From Notolepis coatsorum (lineage: Eukaryota; Chordata; Actinopteri; Aulopiformes; Paralepididae): a DNA stretch of 64,000 nucleotides. The stretch is taken from positions 57,541,028 to 57,605,027 of the forward strand of contig OZ020592.1 of NCBI GenBank assembly GCA_963971535.1, read 5' to 3'. The stretch's first letter is position 1; every line of letters begins with the position of its first letter. The position numbers were made by a program, and so were the translations under genes. The notes under the pieces were generated by a model. The model did not search any database. It was not told where the DNA came from and was given only the letters and a program-made list of their open reading frames with translations. Below are positions 55,261 to 64,000 of the stretch, one piece after another.

Positions 55261-55400
55261 ATGTCGACGAAGAAGTCATCAGACGTGTGGTTACACTTTA
55301 AAATATGCAAAGACAATGCCCAAAAAGCAGAGTGCCAGATATGCCAGAAGAAAATGGCATATCACAACTCTACAACAACTTTGTCAAATCACTTAAAAAA
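55261..55400 (+). CDS. BED-type zinc finger exon (hAT transposase-like)
   Basis: The ATG at 55261 starts an open 140-nt stretch: MSTKKSSDVWLHFKICKDNA, then ECQICQKKMAYHNSTTTLSN and HLKK. DVWLHF, C-x2-C, STTTLSNHL and the final His region define a BED finger as in ZBED1-like proteins and Ac-type hAT transposases, where it binds DNA. It ends exactly at a consensus donor (AAAAAA/GTAAGT). No second exon with a transposase core is seen up to 57 kb, so it is either the 5' end of a truncated element or a captured exon. Confidence 0.6.
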
Positions 55401-56312
55401 GTAAGTATCGTTGTACACGACGGCGACGCCACACGAAACATTAATAAGGCTATGCCTATGCTGCTATGACTAATGTGTTACCAAGTTGGCTAATTTAATT
55501 GTAATCATCTGCTTTTGTAGGTGCATTGTCTGATATAATTATAAATTAAATATAATATAATTGTTTGCTTGATAGACGAAGGTTGCAACATAATTATGTA
55601 ATGTCATGTCGTTGGCTGTGAGAGCAGCCCCACTGCACCCAGGCAGCGCAGCCGAGTGAAACCTTGTTGGCTGCGTCAGTCACGAAAGGGGCTACTTAAT
55701 TAATTAATCCAATCCACTTTATTTATAGAGCACATTTAAAAACAACAAAGTTTACCAAAGTGCTGTACAAGTCCCACAACATAAGATAAAAAAATATATA
55801 TATATTATATATATTTCTTTTTTTCGAAGCTTCGAATTAAAATGGATCAGACTCAACTCAACACAAGCACTAAAACTAGACAATGGCAATTCCGCCTTCT
55901 TCCCTTTGAGCTGCACTGGAATCAGACAACATTTGAAGGACTAATCAGAAATGTATCCAACAGATCCACATGGTGTTCAGTATTACGAGTCACACACATG
56001 CAGTGTACACAATGGGTGGCCGAGTATGGATGACCTAGGTCAAGCACAATAGAGTTATCAGTCACAATAGGTGGAGTAAATGCCAAAAAGAGAACTGACC
56101 AAAAAGGTCAACTATATATGGACCAGCCCCCAGACCACACAGGAAACAAAAAAAGATTTGTTTTGTGATCCGGCAATTCGCATCTCAACATCTCTAAAGA
56201 AAAAACAAAATCAAGTTTCAAAAGACAAATGAAAAGGCATCTAGAAACCCAAAGATCGTAAGTTAATGACACAGCAGGGCACACATTTAGCACACAAACA
56301 AAACACAGACAC
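55401..56312. other. Sequence after BED exon; LINE tail at 55690-55800
   Basis: ATCCACTTTATTTATAGAGC through CAAAGTGCTGTACAAG at about 55708-55766 is an L2-type LINE tail in minus orientation. CAAAGCTTCAAATATA near 55113 and TTCGAAGCTTCGAA near 55826 are possible borders of the BED element. No further coding domain is seen. Confidence 0.4.
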
Positions 56313-56986
56313 TAAGGCTGTCCCCGAACCCTGTTTTTAGGGTTCGAACGTTCGCCAGGGTTTTTCGAACGTTAGTTTTTTTTATTAATTAATTGTATTA
56401 TTATAGATTTTACGGGGGGCTGCATTGCATAGTCTATCGGTGAAAAAAAAGTTGTTTACAGTGGTGGCTGTTCATGTAAACATGTAAACTTAACAAAGCA
56501 CTCAGAAGAAAATAAAGGGAAAAAACAGCAGTCAAACATACCGGTAATATAACGCACTCACAGTGTATGCCATACACTGCGGTCAAGTGAGCCGTCCCGG
56601 TCTTTCACTTTTGCGTGGTCAAACCAGCCGCTCCAGCCACTTCACCCAGGCGTTGCGCGATGTTTACTCCACAATGTTTTATCTCCAGTTCTTTTGTTTC
56701 CAAGACATATCCCAGTAGTTCCCACTCGTTTGAAATCGTACTTCAGAGTTAGGTTGTTGCAAACGGTGGATATTTTGGGCATGGTGCTTGAGCACTGCCA
56801 GAGCCGCAACAGCTCTGAGCACTGCTATGTTGTGTGTAACCCGCTCTACCGTCCCCACCTCCCGGGTTGCGTCGCGTGTGCACCAAACGTTCCACCCAAA
56901 AGCGATTTTTTTTTTGGCGAACGTTCGAACCCATTAATTAAAGTCCAAATGCCAGCGGAACGAACGAACGTTCGGGCTCAGCCTTA
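56313..56986. mobile_element. hAT-type MITE, TIR TAAGGCTGTCCCCGAACCC
   Basis: It is flanked by the perfect 8-bp duplication ACAGACAC (56305-56312, 56987-56994). The ends are TAAGGCTGTCCCCGAA and TTCGGGCTCAGCCTTA. Subterminal GGTTCGAACGTTCG palindromes occur on both sides. 674 bp, non-coding. Confidence 0.9.
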
Positions 56987-57351
56987 ACAGACACACACAC
57001 GAGCTAGAGCATATGTGTGTAGGTTTTTAGATAACAGGTATTAAGGGTATATCCTGTATAAGACAATTAACTAACATGTGATTTCATTGGATGTGCACTG
57101 TCAACTAATGCTTGTATATCTTATCGTGTGTTGTCATGTTTGTTTATGTGTTTGTTTAAAAAATAATAAAAAAATAAAATACAAAAAACAGACACACACA
57201 CACGCATGTTCTTATTATTTACTGTTCTGTAAAAGTCTTGTTGAATGTAATGTTTTATGTTTTGTGTGGACCCCAGGAAGACTAGTTGTTGTCATGCAAC
57301 AGCTAATTGGGATCCTAATAAACTCAATAAAGTCAACATAGCATTTTCCTT
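56987..57351 (+). other. Intergenic with LINE tail
   Basis: CACACAC runs at 56993 and 57194. GTGGACCCCAGGAAGACTAG to GGGATCCTAATAAACTC (57268-57325) is a LINE 3' UTR type frequent in fish. The TTAA MITE starts directly after. Confidence 0.5.
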
Positions 57352-58267
57352 TTAACACATTGAGTGCCAGCAGGGGGCGCACGATTTATCGCTTGAATGC
57401 CAGCCTTTTGGGACTGATTTTCCGATATTTCATGATTTTCACGGAGCTATTTCTATATTCTATATTATGGCTATGTGTCTAAAACGCCCGTCACTTATCA
57501 ATGACTTACTTGCAGTCAACATATACAAAACGGATTGTTTTTTCATCTGTACATTTCCATTTTATACCGCTTTGAAAAACGGACGTTTTTGGAAATTTCG
57601 AGAAAAAGAAAATGATTCTGCAGGAATCGCCCTTTAGTGTAATACACACAACACGTTGTCATTTTTGGCTGATTTATGAATCGTTTTCAAATAAACGCTA
57701 GATTATCGATAGTATATGTGTACTTATGCACGCTAGAGAAGCGGGCTGAAAAAACGATTATCTATGACCTGGTCAGCGCTAACGTCATATACAGACATAC
57801 ACAAATAGGGGACACATTGTGAAATATGTGAAAAAAACATCCGATTACCCCAAGACTGGTAAAATAGATTCCTTACCTCACATCAGATGTTCTGCAAAAA
57901 GATTATTCAAATTCCTGATCGCCATTCCAAATATCGATCGCGTTTATTGATCCAACGTTATGTACTCGAAACACATATTCCACGCTGCTCTGAGGGTCCC
58001 CAATGAATGCAATCGTCTCGGGTTACATGCCTGAGAAGTAAAATGTGGAATCCGGGTTTTTTCCCCCCCATGCATTTCCATTGAGTCCAATCCAATGGGT
58101 GCAATACCATCCGGGAGACGATTGGGGGCGGTATTTGCCCTTTTTGAGGTCAGAGCCAGTCCCAATGATAACGTGAGGCTGGATTGATGAAAAATGAATG
58201 GATATCGCTAATAAAAGCAATAACGATTAAATAACGAGTTTCTCGTCGTTGGCACTCAAAGTGTTAA
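57352..58267. mobile_element. TTAA-type MITE, family B, copy 3
   Basis: TTAA lies at 57352-57355 and 58264-58267, with ends TTAACACATTGAGTGCC and GGCACTCAAAGTGTTAA. It has the same orientation as copy 2. It lies 26 bases downstream of the TAP2-like stop codon. On the gene's strand it contains an AATAAA hexamer (58267-side distance about 320 nt; plus-strand TTTATT at 57943-57948). Confidence 0.85.
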
Positions 58268-58293
58268 TCCAGGTGAACAGGATTACACTTGAC

Positions 58294-58485
58294 CTAAATG
58301 AAGAGTTCTTCTTTGAACCAATGGTAGCGTCCTTTCTTGGCCATGAGCTCTTGGTGTGTGCCTTGTTCAACTATGACTCCATCCTCGATGAAGATTATCA
58401 GATCAGCCTTCTCCACTGTCTTCAGCTGATGGGCCACTACAAGCACCGTCTGGTTAGCTAGATTAGCTAGAACCTCCTTTACCAC
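58294..58485 (-). CDS. tap2: TAP2-like ABC transporter, last exon (D-loop end to C-terminus)
   Basis: The acceptor TTGTGTCTCAG is followed by 192 nt to a TAG stop at 58296-58294. It encodes [40 protein letters not shown] and [20 protein letters not shown], ending [12 protein letters not shown] contains the H-loop histidine that contacts the ATP gamma-phosphate. GTHQELM is the usual end motif of ABCB half-transporters. It joins in phase 0 to the exon at 61849-61985. TAP2 pumps antigenic peptides into the ER for MHC class I. The teleost abcb3-like paralogue is an alternative. Confidence 0.8.
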   Translation of the reverse strand: MVKEVLANLANQTVLVVAHQLKTVEKADLIIFIEDGVIVEQGTHQELMAKKGRYHWFKEELFI

Positions 58486-59008
58486 CTGAGACACAACAGA
58501 GGAAAATATATATAATAGAAGTATGCAATCATGGTGCAGTGAGGCACTTGATAATAACATAAAACAAGTCTGATTTATGCCAGTGCTTACGAACATTATC
58601 AACATAAAAAAACAATGTAGCAACGATTTTATTAGTTTGACTATTTAATTTATTATTTAGCATGTGTGATCTAGAACAGTGGTTCCCAAACTGTGGTCCG
58701 CGAGGGTATTGCAGGTGGTCCGTGGAGGAAAAAAAACGAAATAAAATAGAAAATGTATATAATATAATTTTAATTTAAAATAAAATTGTAAAACCGTTGT
58801 GTAATATAAAACATGGTATTATAGTTTGTTATTCTCTCAAATTAGGCTAATCATTATGGGTAAATAGATAGTGGCGCTTGTGCGTGACGAGAGTTTTACC
58901 GACGCACCTGCAGCTCTGCACTTACCTGCGTAAAAGCAGGTCTGGCTCCGCAAGCGAAATCTATTATTCACTGCTGCATCCACAGGGAGGCTCTAGCTGC
59001 CAAAAAAA

Positions 59009-59346
<338 letters not shown>

Positions 59347-59949
59347 AATGGAAGTCCGCTGCTCCCCCCACTCACCTTTAGTGGATTAGAGACATACTAT
59401 ACTTTATCAAACTAGAAAAGATAAGATGTACTCTGAGAGGTTCTTCATCTATGTTCAAGAAAACGTGGGGTTCATTCCTTGTGCTTGTGGATGATGTACA
59501 GTTCCATACTATTCCAGAATAGCAATTCTCATGCTGCTTGCTAGTATTCATCTGTGTGAACGTTAATTCAACGTGATTTATTTGATATACCGTATATACA
59601 TTGGAGAAGCATATTTGGGTACTTGAACATGTGCTATATATTTGATATAATATTATTATATATGTATATATATACTTTTGAGATGACTGTCGTGCGACCA
59701 AGTCAGTGTTTGTTTATCTTATTATTTACTTTTGAAATGTTTTTCTTCTTCTGTTTAATGTTGTTATCTGTTCTATGTGGACAATGACAATACAATAATG
59801 CATAATATGCAGACATATACTTTGATTTGTATGTCCTCAAAAAAGTATAATAAACAAAAAAATAGTATTTGAATGGACTCAATCGGAGTCTTCAGGGGAA
59901 GTCAGTGACACTTTTTCACGTGCAAGACAAACACAAAGCAACATCACCC

Positions 59950-60375
59950 GTCTCGTTAGGTAAGTGATAACGTCATCTGTTTCCAGTCTCTCTCCTCCCC
60001 ACCGTATGTATATATTCTCTCCCCACCGTATGTATATTTCTCTCCCACCCACCCACCCCCTCCTAATGTACAGTCCCCTCCCCTCATATGTATATACTCT
60101 GTCAGGATGTATGGGTAACAGTACTGTATATTTGCATATCGTATGTCACAAATGTAACAGTACGAAATACCTGTATGTCATGTATGTCCCTATGCCATAA
60201 ATGTCATGTATGTTGTGTATGTCATAAATGTAACTATGAATTGAAAATGGGGGACCCTGATGTAAACAAGACAAACGTCTTTCTCTAGTCTGCATCCCCT
60301 TAACAATTGTGTGTATTGTACCCATTCTGCAATCTGTTAAATAAAGTTTTCATTCATTCATTCAGTCATTCATTC
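59950..60375 (+). mobile_element. LINE 3' UTR, family T, copy 8
   Basis: It has CCACCCACCCCCTCCTAATG-type C-rich text, TATGTCATGTATGTCCC, the tail core from 60239 and an (ATTC)n tail ending at about 60375. It is inserted in the hAT element. Confidence 0.8.
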
Positions 60376-60690
60376 ACTCTCTACCAAATCCATTCTGAGT
60401 CCTGAGACAACGGACTCAGTGCGCACTCCTCACGTAACAAGAATCTCTCTCTCACTCATCATTAAGTCTGCTATAAGCGTAAACATGTGTGTGTGTGCGT
60501 GTGTGTGTGTGTGCATGCGCGAGCGCATGTCCCATCTCCGGTCTTTATATACGTTTGATGTTCATTTATTTTGTTTTTGACAACAATTAGTGGTCCACAA
60601 ACAAAAAGTTTGGGAACCACTGATCTAGAATGTATAAGGCCATGGAACCCCACCCTATCATGGCGACTGATCCAGCCCCCCACTCCCAAT

Positions 60691-61159
60691 TAGGGGTGGG
60701 ACGATACATCGATCCAGATCGATATATCGATCTATTATCAATAATCAAATAGGATCGATGCAACGTAAAAAGATCGATTCATATTGCGATACTCTTATTT
60801 TGAAAATCCCCTCGTGAGCATATCCGCCCGGCCGGAACAACATTAGCTCAGCGCAGCTCCCTGTGTAGACGTTAGTATTGCTTCAGAGTCCGCCTATTTT
60901 GCCCGAAATAAGTGCCTGTTGTTTTTTCCCCACAAGGGGTTAAATGCATCTAACATGCTTTCCATCCTCTCCATTCCTTTATGCCCAATATGTCGCGGTA
61001 AATACCGAAATGAACGTTGCGTTAGCGTGAGCTAACTATGCTAAGCACTGCAGCTAACCATGAGAGGAGAGGAGAGAGGAGAGGGGACTTGGGAAAGAGC
61101 AAGGGTGGGGGCACTGGGCAGTCTACCTTTCTGTGGGGGACTGGGTTGCGTGAGGGGCA

Positions 61160-61243
<84 letters not shown>

Positions 61244-61705
61244 GAGGATGGACAGATAATGTTGATATTTAAACATGAATACATAATATATGTATTCATG
61301 ATCATCATGCAACATAAAACAATTGTAGGAAGTTTGGGAGAGGAAAGGGTTTTAGCTTGCGTGTTGTGAGTTCCAAAACATTTTACTTAAAGTTTAAAGC
61401 TCAATATATAAAAAGTTAACAGGAGGTCTATTTGTATTAAAAACAATAGATTGTTTTTCATTTAAATGTCTGGAAGAGCTCAAAAATAAAAACATCAATT
61501 GATATTTCCATAGCCTTTTTTTAGTTGATCTAAATGTGACTGATTGTGTTAAATGGGCACATAATATCGCCTCATATCGATCGCAGGCACCTGAATCGAA
61601 TCGTATCGTATCGTGGCAGACTTTGTGATATCGGCAAATATCGTATCGTTGTCCAAAGAATCGATACGTATCGTATCGTGATGAAACTGGTGATTCCCAC
61701 CCCTA
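60691..61705. mobile_element. hAT-type element, TIR TAGGGGTGGGA
   Basis: It is flanked by the perfect 8-bp duplication CTCCCAAT (60683-60690, 61706-61713). The ends are TAGGGGTGGGA and TCCCACCCCTA. Subterminal regions are dense in ATCGATC / CGTATCG repeats. No transposase is seen. It holds the (TG)n microsatellite. Confidence 0.9.
61162..61239. repeat. (TG)n microsatellite
   Basis: About 38 uninterrupted TG units. Confidence 0.97.
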
Positions 61706-61848
61706 CTCCCAATTAGTACAGATCTTACAATAGATATTTCTATTTAATTCTATTTTAAATTTAAGATTAAAGCCCAAGTCCGGATTCTTTCCAAATCATT
61801 TGAAATGTGTGAATATGCTTTACAGAATACTATAACATGTTTACTTAC

Positions 61849-61985
61849 ATCATTTTGCATGTTGATGTCCAAGCAGCTTGTGGCCTCATCCAGTATGATG
61901 ACCTGTGGCTCTCTGACCAGAGCTCTTGCAATGGCTATTTGCTGCTTCTCTCCAGCGGCTAGCTTCCTACCTCCCTCTCCGATGT
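61849..61985 (-). CDS. tap2: TAP2-like ABC transporter exon (signature and Walker B)
   Basis: The acceptor ATTTCTTCTCAG is followed by 137 nt and the donor GTAAGTAA. It encodes (D)[39 protein letters not shown] and INMQND. LAAGEKQ replaces the canonical LSGGQ signature; LAAGQKQ at this place is characteristic of mammalian TAP2. VIILDEAT is Walker B with the catalytic Glu, followed by the D-loop SCLD. The previous exon, which should carry Walker A and the Q-loop, is not found up to 64000. TAP2-like is favoured over TAP1 or TAPL for the LAAG signature. Confidence 0.82.
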
Positions 61986-62156
61986 CTGAGAAGAAATATG
62001 TTTAGGCATCAGTGTACTTTCTGCAGAAATTAACTTCAGCAGGTTTGAAAACATTTGGAGAGAAAAACAAAGTGCCGCATTGGCTTCGTCCAGCCACAGT
62101 GTGCAGCGGCTGAACTAGACAAATTCTCCACACACCAGCTCCCAATACCTCATCAG

Positions 62157-63276
62157 TTTGCCTTGGTTTTCAGTATAGTTTGCCTTAGTTTCCAGTATAA
62201 TGTTTGCCTTGGTTTTCAGTATACCGTTTGCCTTGGTTGTCAGTATACCGTTTGCCTTGGTTTTCAGTATACCGTACTGTTTGCCTTTGTTTTCAGTATA
62301 CTGTTTGCCTTTGTTTTCAGTATACTGTACTGTTTGCCTTTGTTTTCAGTATACTGTTTACCTTGGTTTTCAGTATACTGTACTGTTTACCTTTGTTTTC
62401 AGTATACTGTTTGCCTTTGTTTTCAGTATACTGTTTGCCTTTGTTTTCAGTATACTGTTTGCCTTTGTTTTCAGTATGGTTTGCCTTGGTTTTCAGTATG
62501 GTTTGCCTTAGTTTTCATTTCAGTATACTGTACCGTTTGCCTTTGTTTTCAGTGTACCGTTTGCCTTTGTTTTCAGTATACTGTTTGCCTTTGTTTTCAG
62601 TATACTGTTTGCCTTTGTTTTCAGTATACTGTTTGCCTTGGTTTTCAGTATACCGTTTGCCTTGGTTTTCAGTATACCGTTTGCCTTGGTTTTCAGTATA
62701 CCGTTTGCCTTGGTTGTCAGTATACCGTTTGCCTTGGTTTTCAGTATACTGTTTGCCTTGGTTTTCAATATACTGTTTGCCTTTGTTTTCAGTATACCGT
62801 TTACCTTTGTTTTCAGTATACCGTTTGCCTTGGTTTTCAGTATACTGTTTGCCTTGGTTTTCAGTATACCATTTGCCTTGGTTTTCAGTATACTGTTTGC
62901 CTTGGTTTTCAGTATACTGTTTACCTTTGTTTTCAGTATACCGTTTGCCTTTGTTTTCAGTATAGTGTTTGCCTTGGTTGTCAGTATACCGTTTGCCTTG
63001 GTTTTCAGTATACTGTTTGCCTTGGTTTTCAATATACTGTTTGCCTTTGTTTTCAGTATACCGTTTACCTTTGTTTTCAGTATACCGTTTGCCTTGGTTT
63101 TCAGTATACTGTTTGCCTTGGTTTTCAGTATACTGTTTACCTTTGTTTTCAGTATACTGTTTGCCTTTGTTTTCAGTATAGTGTTTGCCTTGGTTTTCAG
63201 TATACTGTTTGCCTTGGTTTTCAGTATACCGTTTGCCTTTGTTTTCAGTATACTGTTTACCTTTGTTTTCAGTATT
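62157..63276. repeat. 24-bp minisatellite, about 45 units, in TAP2-like intron
   Basis: The unit is GTTTGCCTT(G/T)GTTTTCAG plus TATAC(T/C), with rare 14-16-bp deletion variants near 62160-62530. Because 24 is divisible by 3 and the unit has no stop in several frames, it makes spurious ORFs of up to 435 codons on plus and 255 on minus. Blocks of G and T variants alternate and one block of about 290 bp recurs (62680-62960 and 62970-63250), suggesting higher-order duplication. Confidence 0.95.
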
Positions 63277-64000
63277 GTTGTAGCCAATTCGATGTTTTCA
63301 CTGTGTCACTTTGTTGTTGTGAAGGTGCTGTGTTGTCTTGGGGGTGTTGTGGAGATTATTGACTGGCTAATGCCACCTGCCCAGTTAACTAATCAGATGA
63401 TCTCAGGCACAGCCTATTTGTATGTGTGTCACAGGTGTGCAGCGAGAGGGAATTGGGAATCATCACAGGGATGTGATGTTTTTTAGTTATCTTTCAGGTT
63501 TATTTTGCAGCACTATTCATTTGTTTAGGTTACAGTTAAACAAAGAGTTTATGTCATGCTTTGCTTTTTCCACTCTGCAAGCTAAAATAAAACTTTTAAA
63601 TGCACTCAACGAGAAGACATCATTTACTATCAACAAGCACTACGCGTTGGAAAGAGCTTCGTACCATATTCCCTCACTGGCATCTTTTTGTTGTTCGGTT
63701 GCCCTTACACTAAGTTGAGAAACTAGCTTCCAAACAAAATCGTTTCGAAGACCGATGGACACGGAAGGAGTCAAGGGACAGCGCCCCGTTCATTGCCGTT
63801 TCTGCCGATTCCATCCACGGTACAACAGCCCGCAGTGCAATGCGGATTGACACATCAAAGAAGCTACGGTGAGACGGATTCATGAATGAAATAAAGTTGT
63901 GGAAGGAGTGGCTTCACGCAACAGGATACAGGCAAATCCCAATAGTAATTCTAAATAAAGCCTCCGCCGATTGCTTGATATTTAAAGATGAGTAACGTGG
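63277..64000. other. TAP2-like intron continuation, no exon recognised
   Basis: No ABC transporter exon was found on the minus strand here. A plus-strand frame at about 63755-63850 (VKGQRPVHCRFCRFHPRYN) has a C-x2-C pair but no family I can name. Confidence 0.4.

Noticed and set aside
62055..63486. ORFs of 435, 282, 255 and 253 codons as repeat proteins
   Set aside because: They come only from the 24-bp tandem array, are open on both strands, and start and end in flanking noncoding sequence inside a TAP2-like intron.
62000..64000. Walker A exon of the TAP2-like gene
   Set aside because: No G-x4-GK-S/T coding context with splice sites was found on the minus strand; it is probably beyond 64000.

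Overview
This is eukaryotic, vertebrate-type sequence: split genes with GT-AG introns, 1-2 kb of coding DNA in 64 kb, and a dense load of transposable elements. The mix of families (DIRS-like, L2/Rex1-like/L1-like LINEs, Gypsy, tRNA-derived SINEs, hAT, TTAA-type and Harbinger-like DNA elements) together with the two host genes points to a teleost fish. I cannot name the species.

Two host genes are visible, both on the minus strand and both running off an edge. Nine consecutive exons of ACSF2 (mitochondrial acyl-CoA synthetase family member 2) lie between 33361 (start codon) and 7586. All nine junctions keep reading phase. The remaining 3' exons must lie left of the window. The last two exons of a TAP2-like ABC half-transporter (antigen peptide transporter) lie at 61985-61849 and 58485-58294. 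Its 5' exons lie right of the window.

Layout: 1-5395, degenerate DIRS-like tyrosine-recombinase retrotransposon in ACSF2 intron 9. 5.4-33.2 kb, ACSF2 introns filled with TTAA-type MITEs, hAT elements, SINEs, LINE pieces and one Gypsy relic. 33.4-58.3 kb, intergenic and almost wholly repeats: a Gypsy element whose 3' half is replaced by a minisatellite (34.4-38.1 kb), LINE 3' ends (39-41 kb), then an L2 LINE interrupted by a Harbinger-like element that carries a SINE and a TTAA MITE, with an 8-bp-TSD hAT directly beside it (41.4-49.2 kb), then more LINE, Gypsy, SINE and hAT fragments. 58.3-64 kb, TAP2-like exons with two hAT insertions and a 1.1-kb 24-bp minisatellite in the introns.

Many insertions could be bounded to the base because both terminal inverted repeats and target-site duplications (TSDs) are visible. 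No wholly new multi-gene system is evident. The items most worth checking are insertions touching host gene ends (a MITE 26 bp past the TAP2-like stop codon, a SINE about 17 nt from an ACSF2 splice donor), a 1.5-kb foldback element, a 12-base motif repeated ten times around the Gypsy copy, and a BED zinc-finger exon with an intact frame and splice donor. Family names for transposons come from TIR/TSD logic and short protein motifs read by eye, without database searches.
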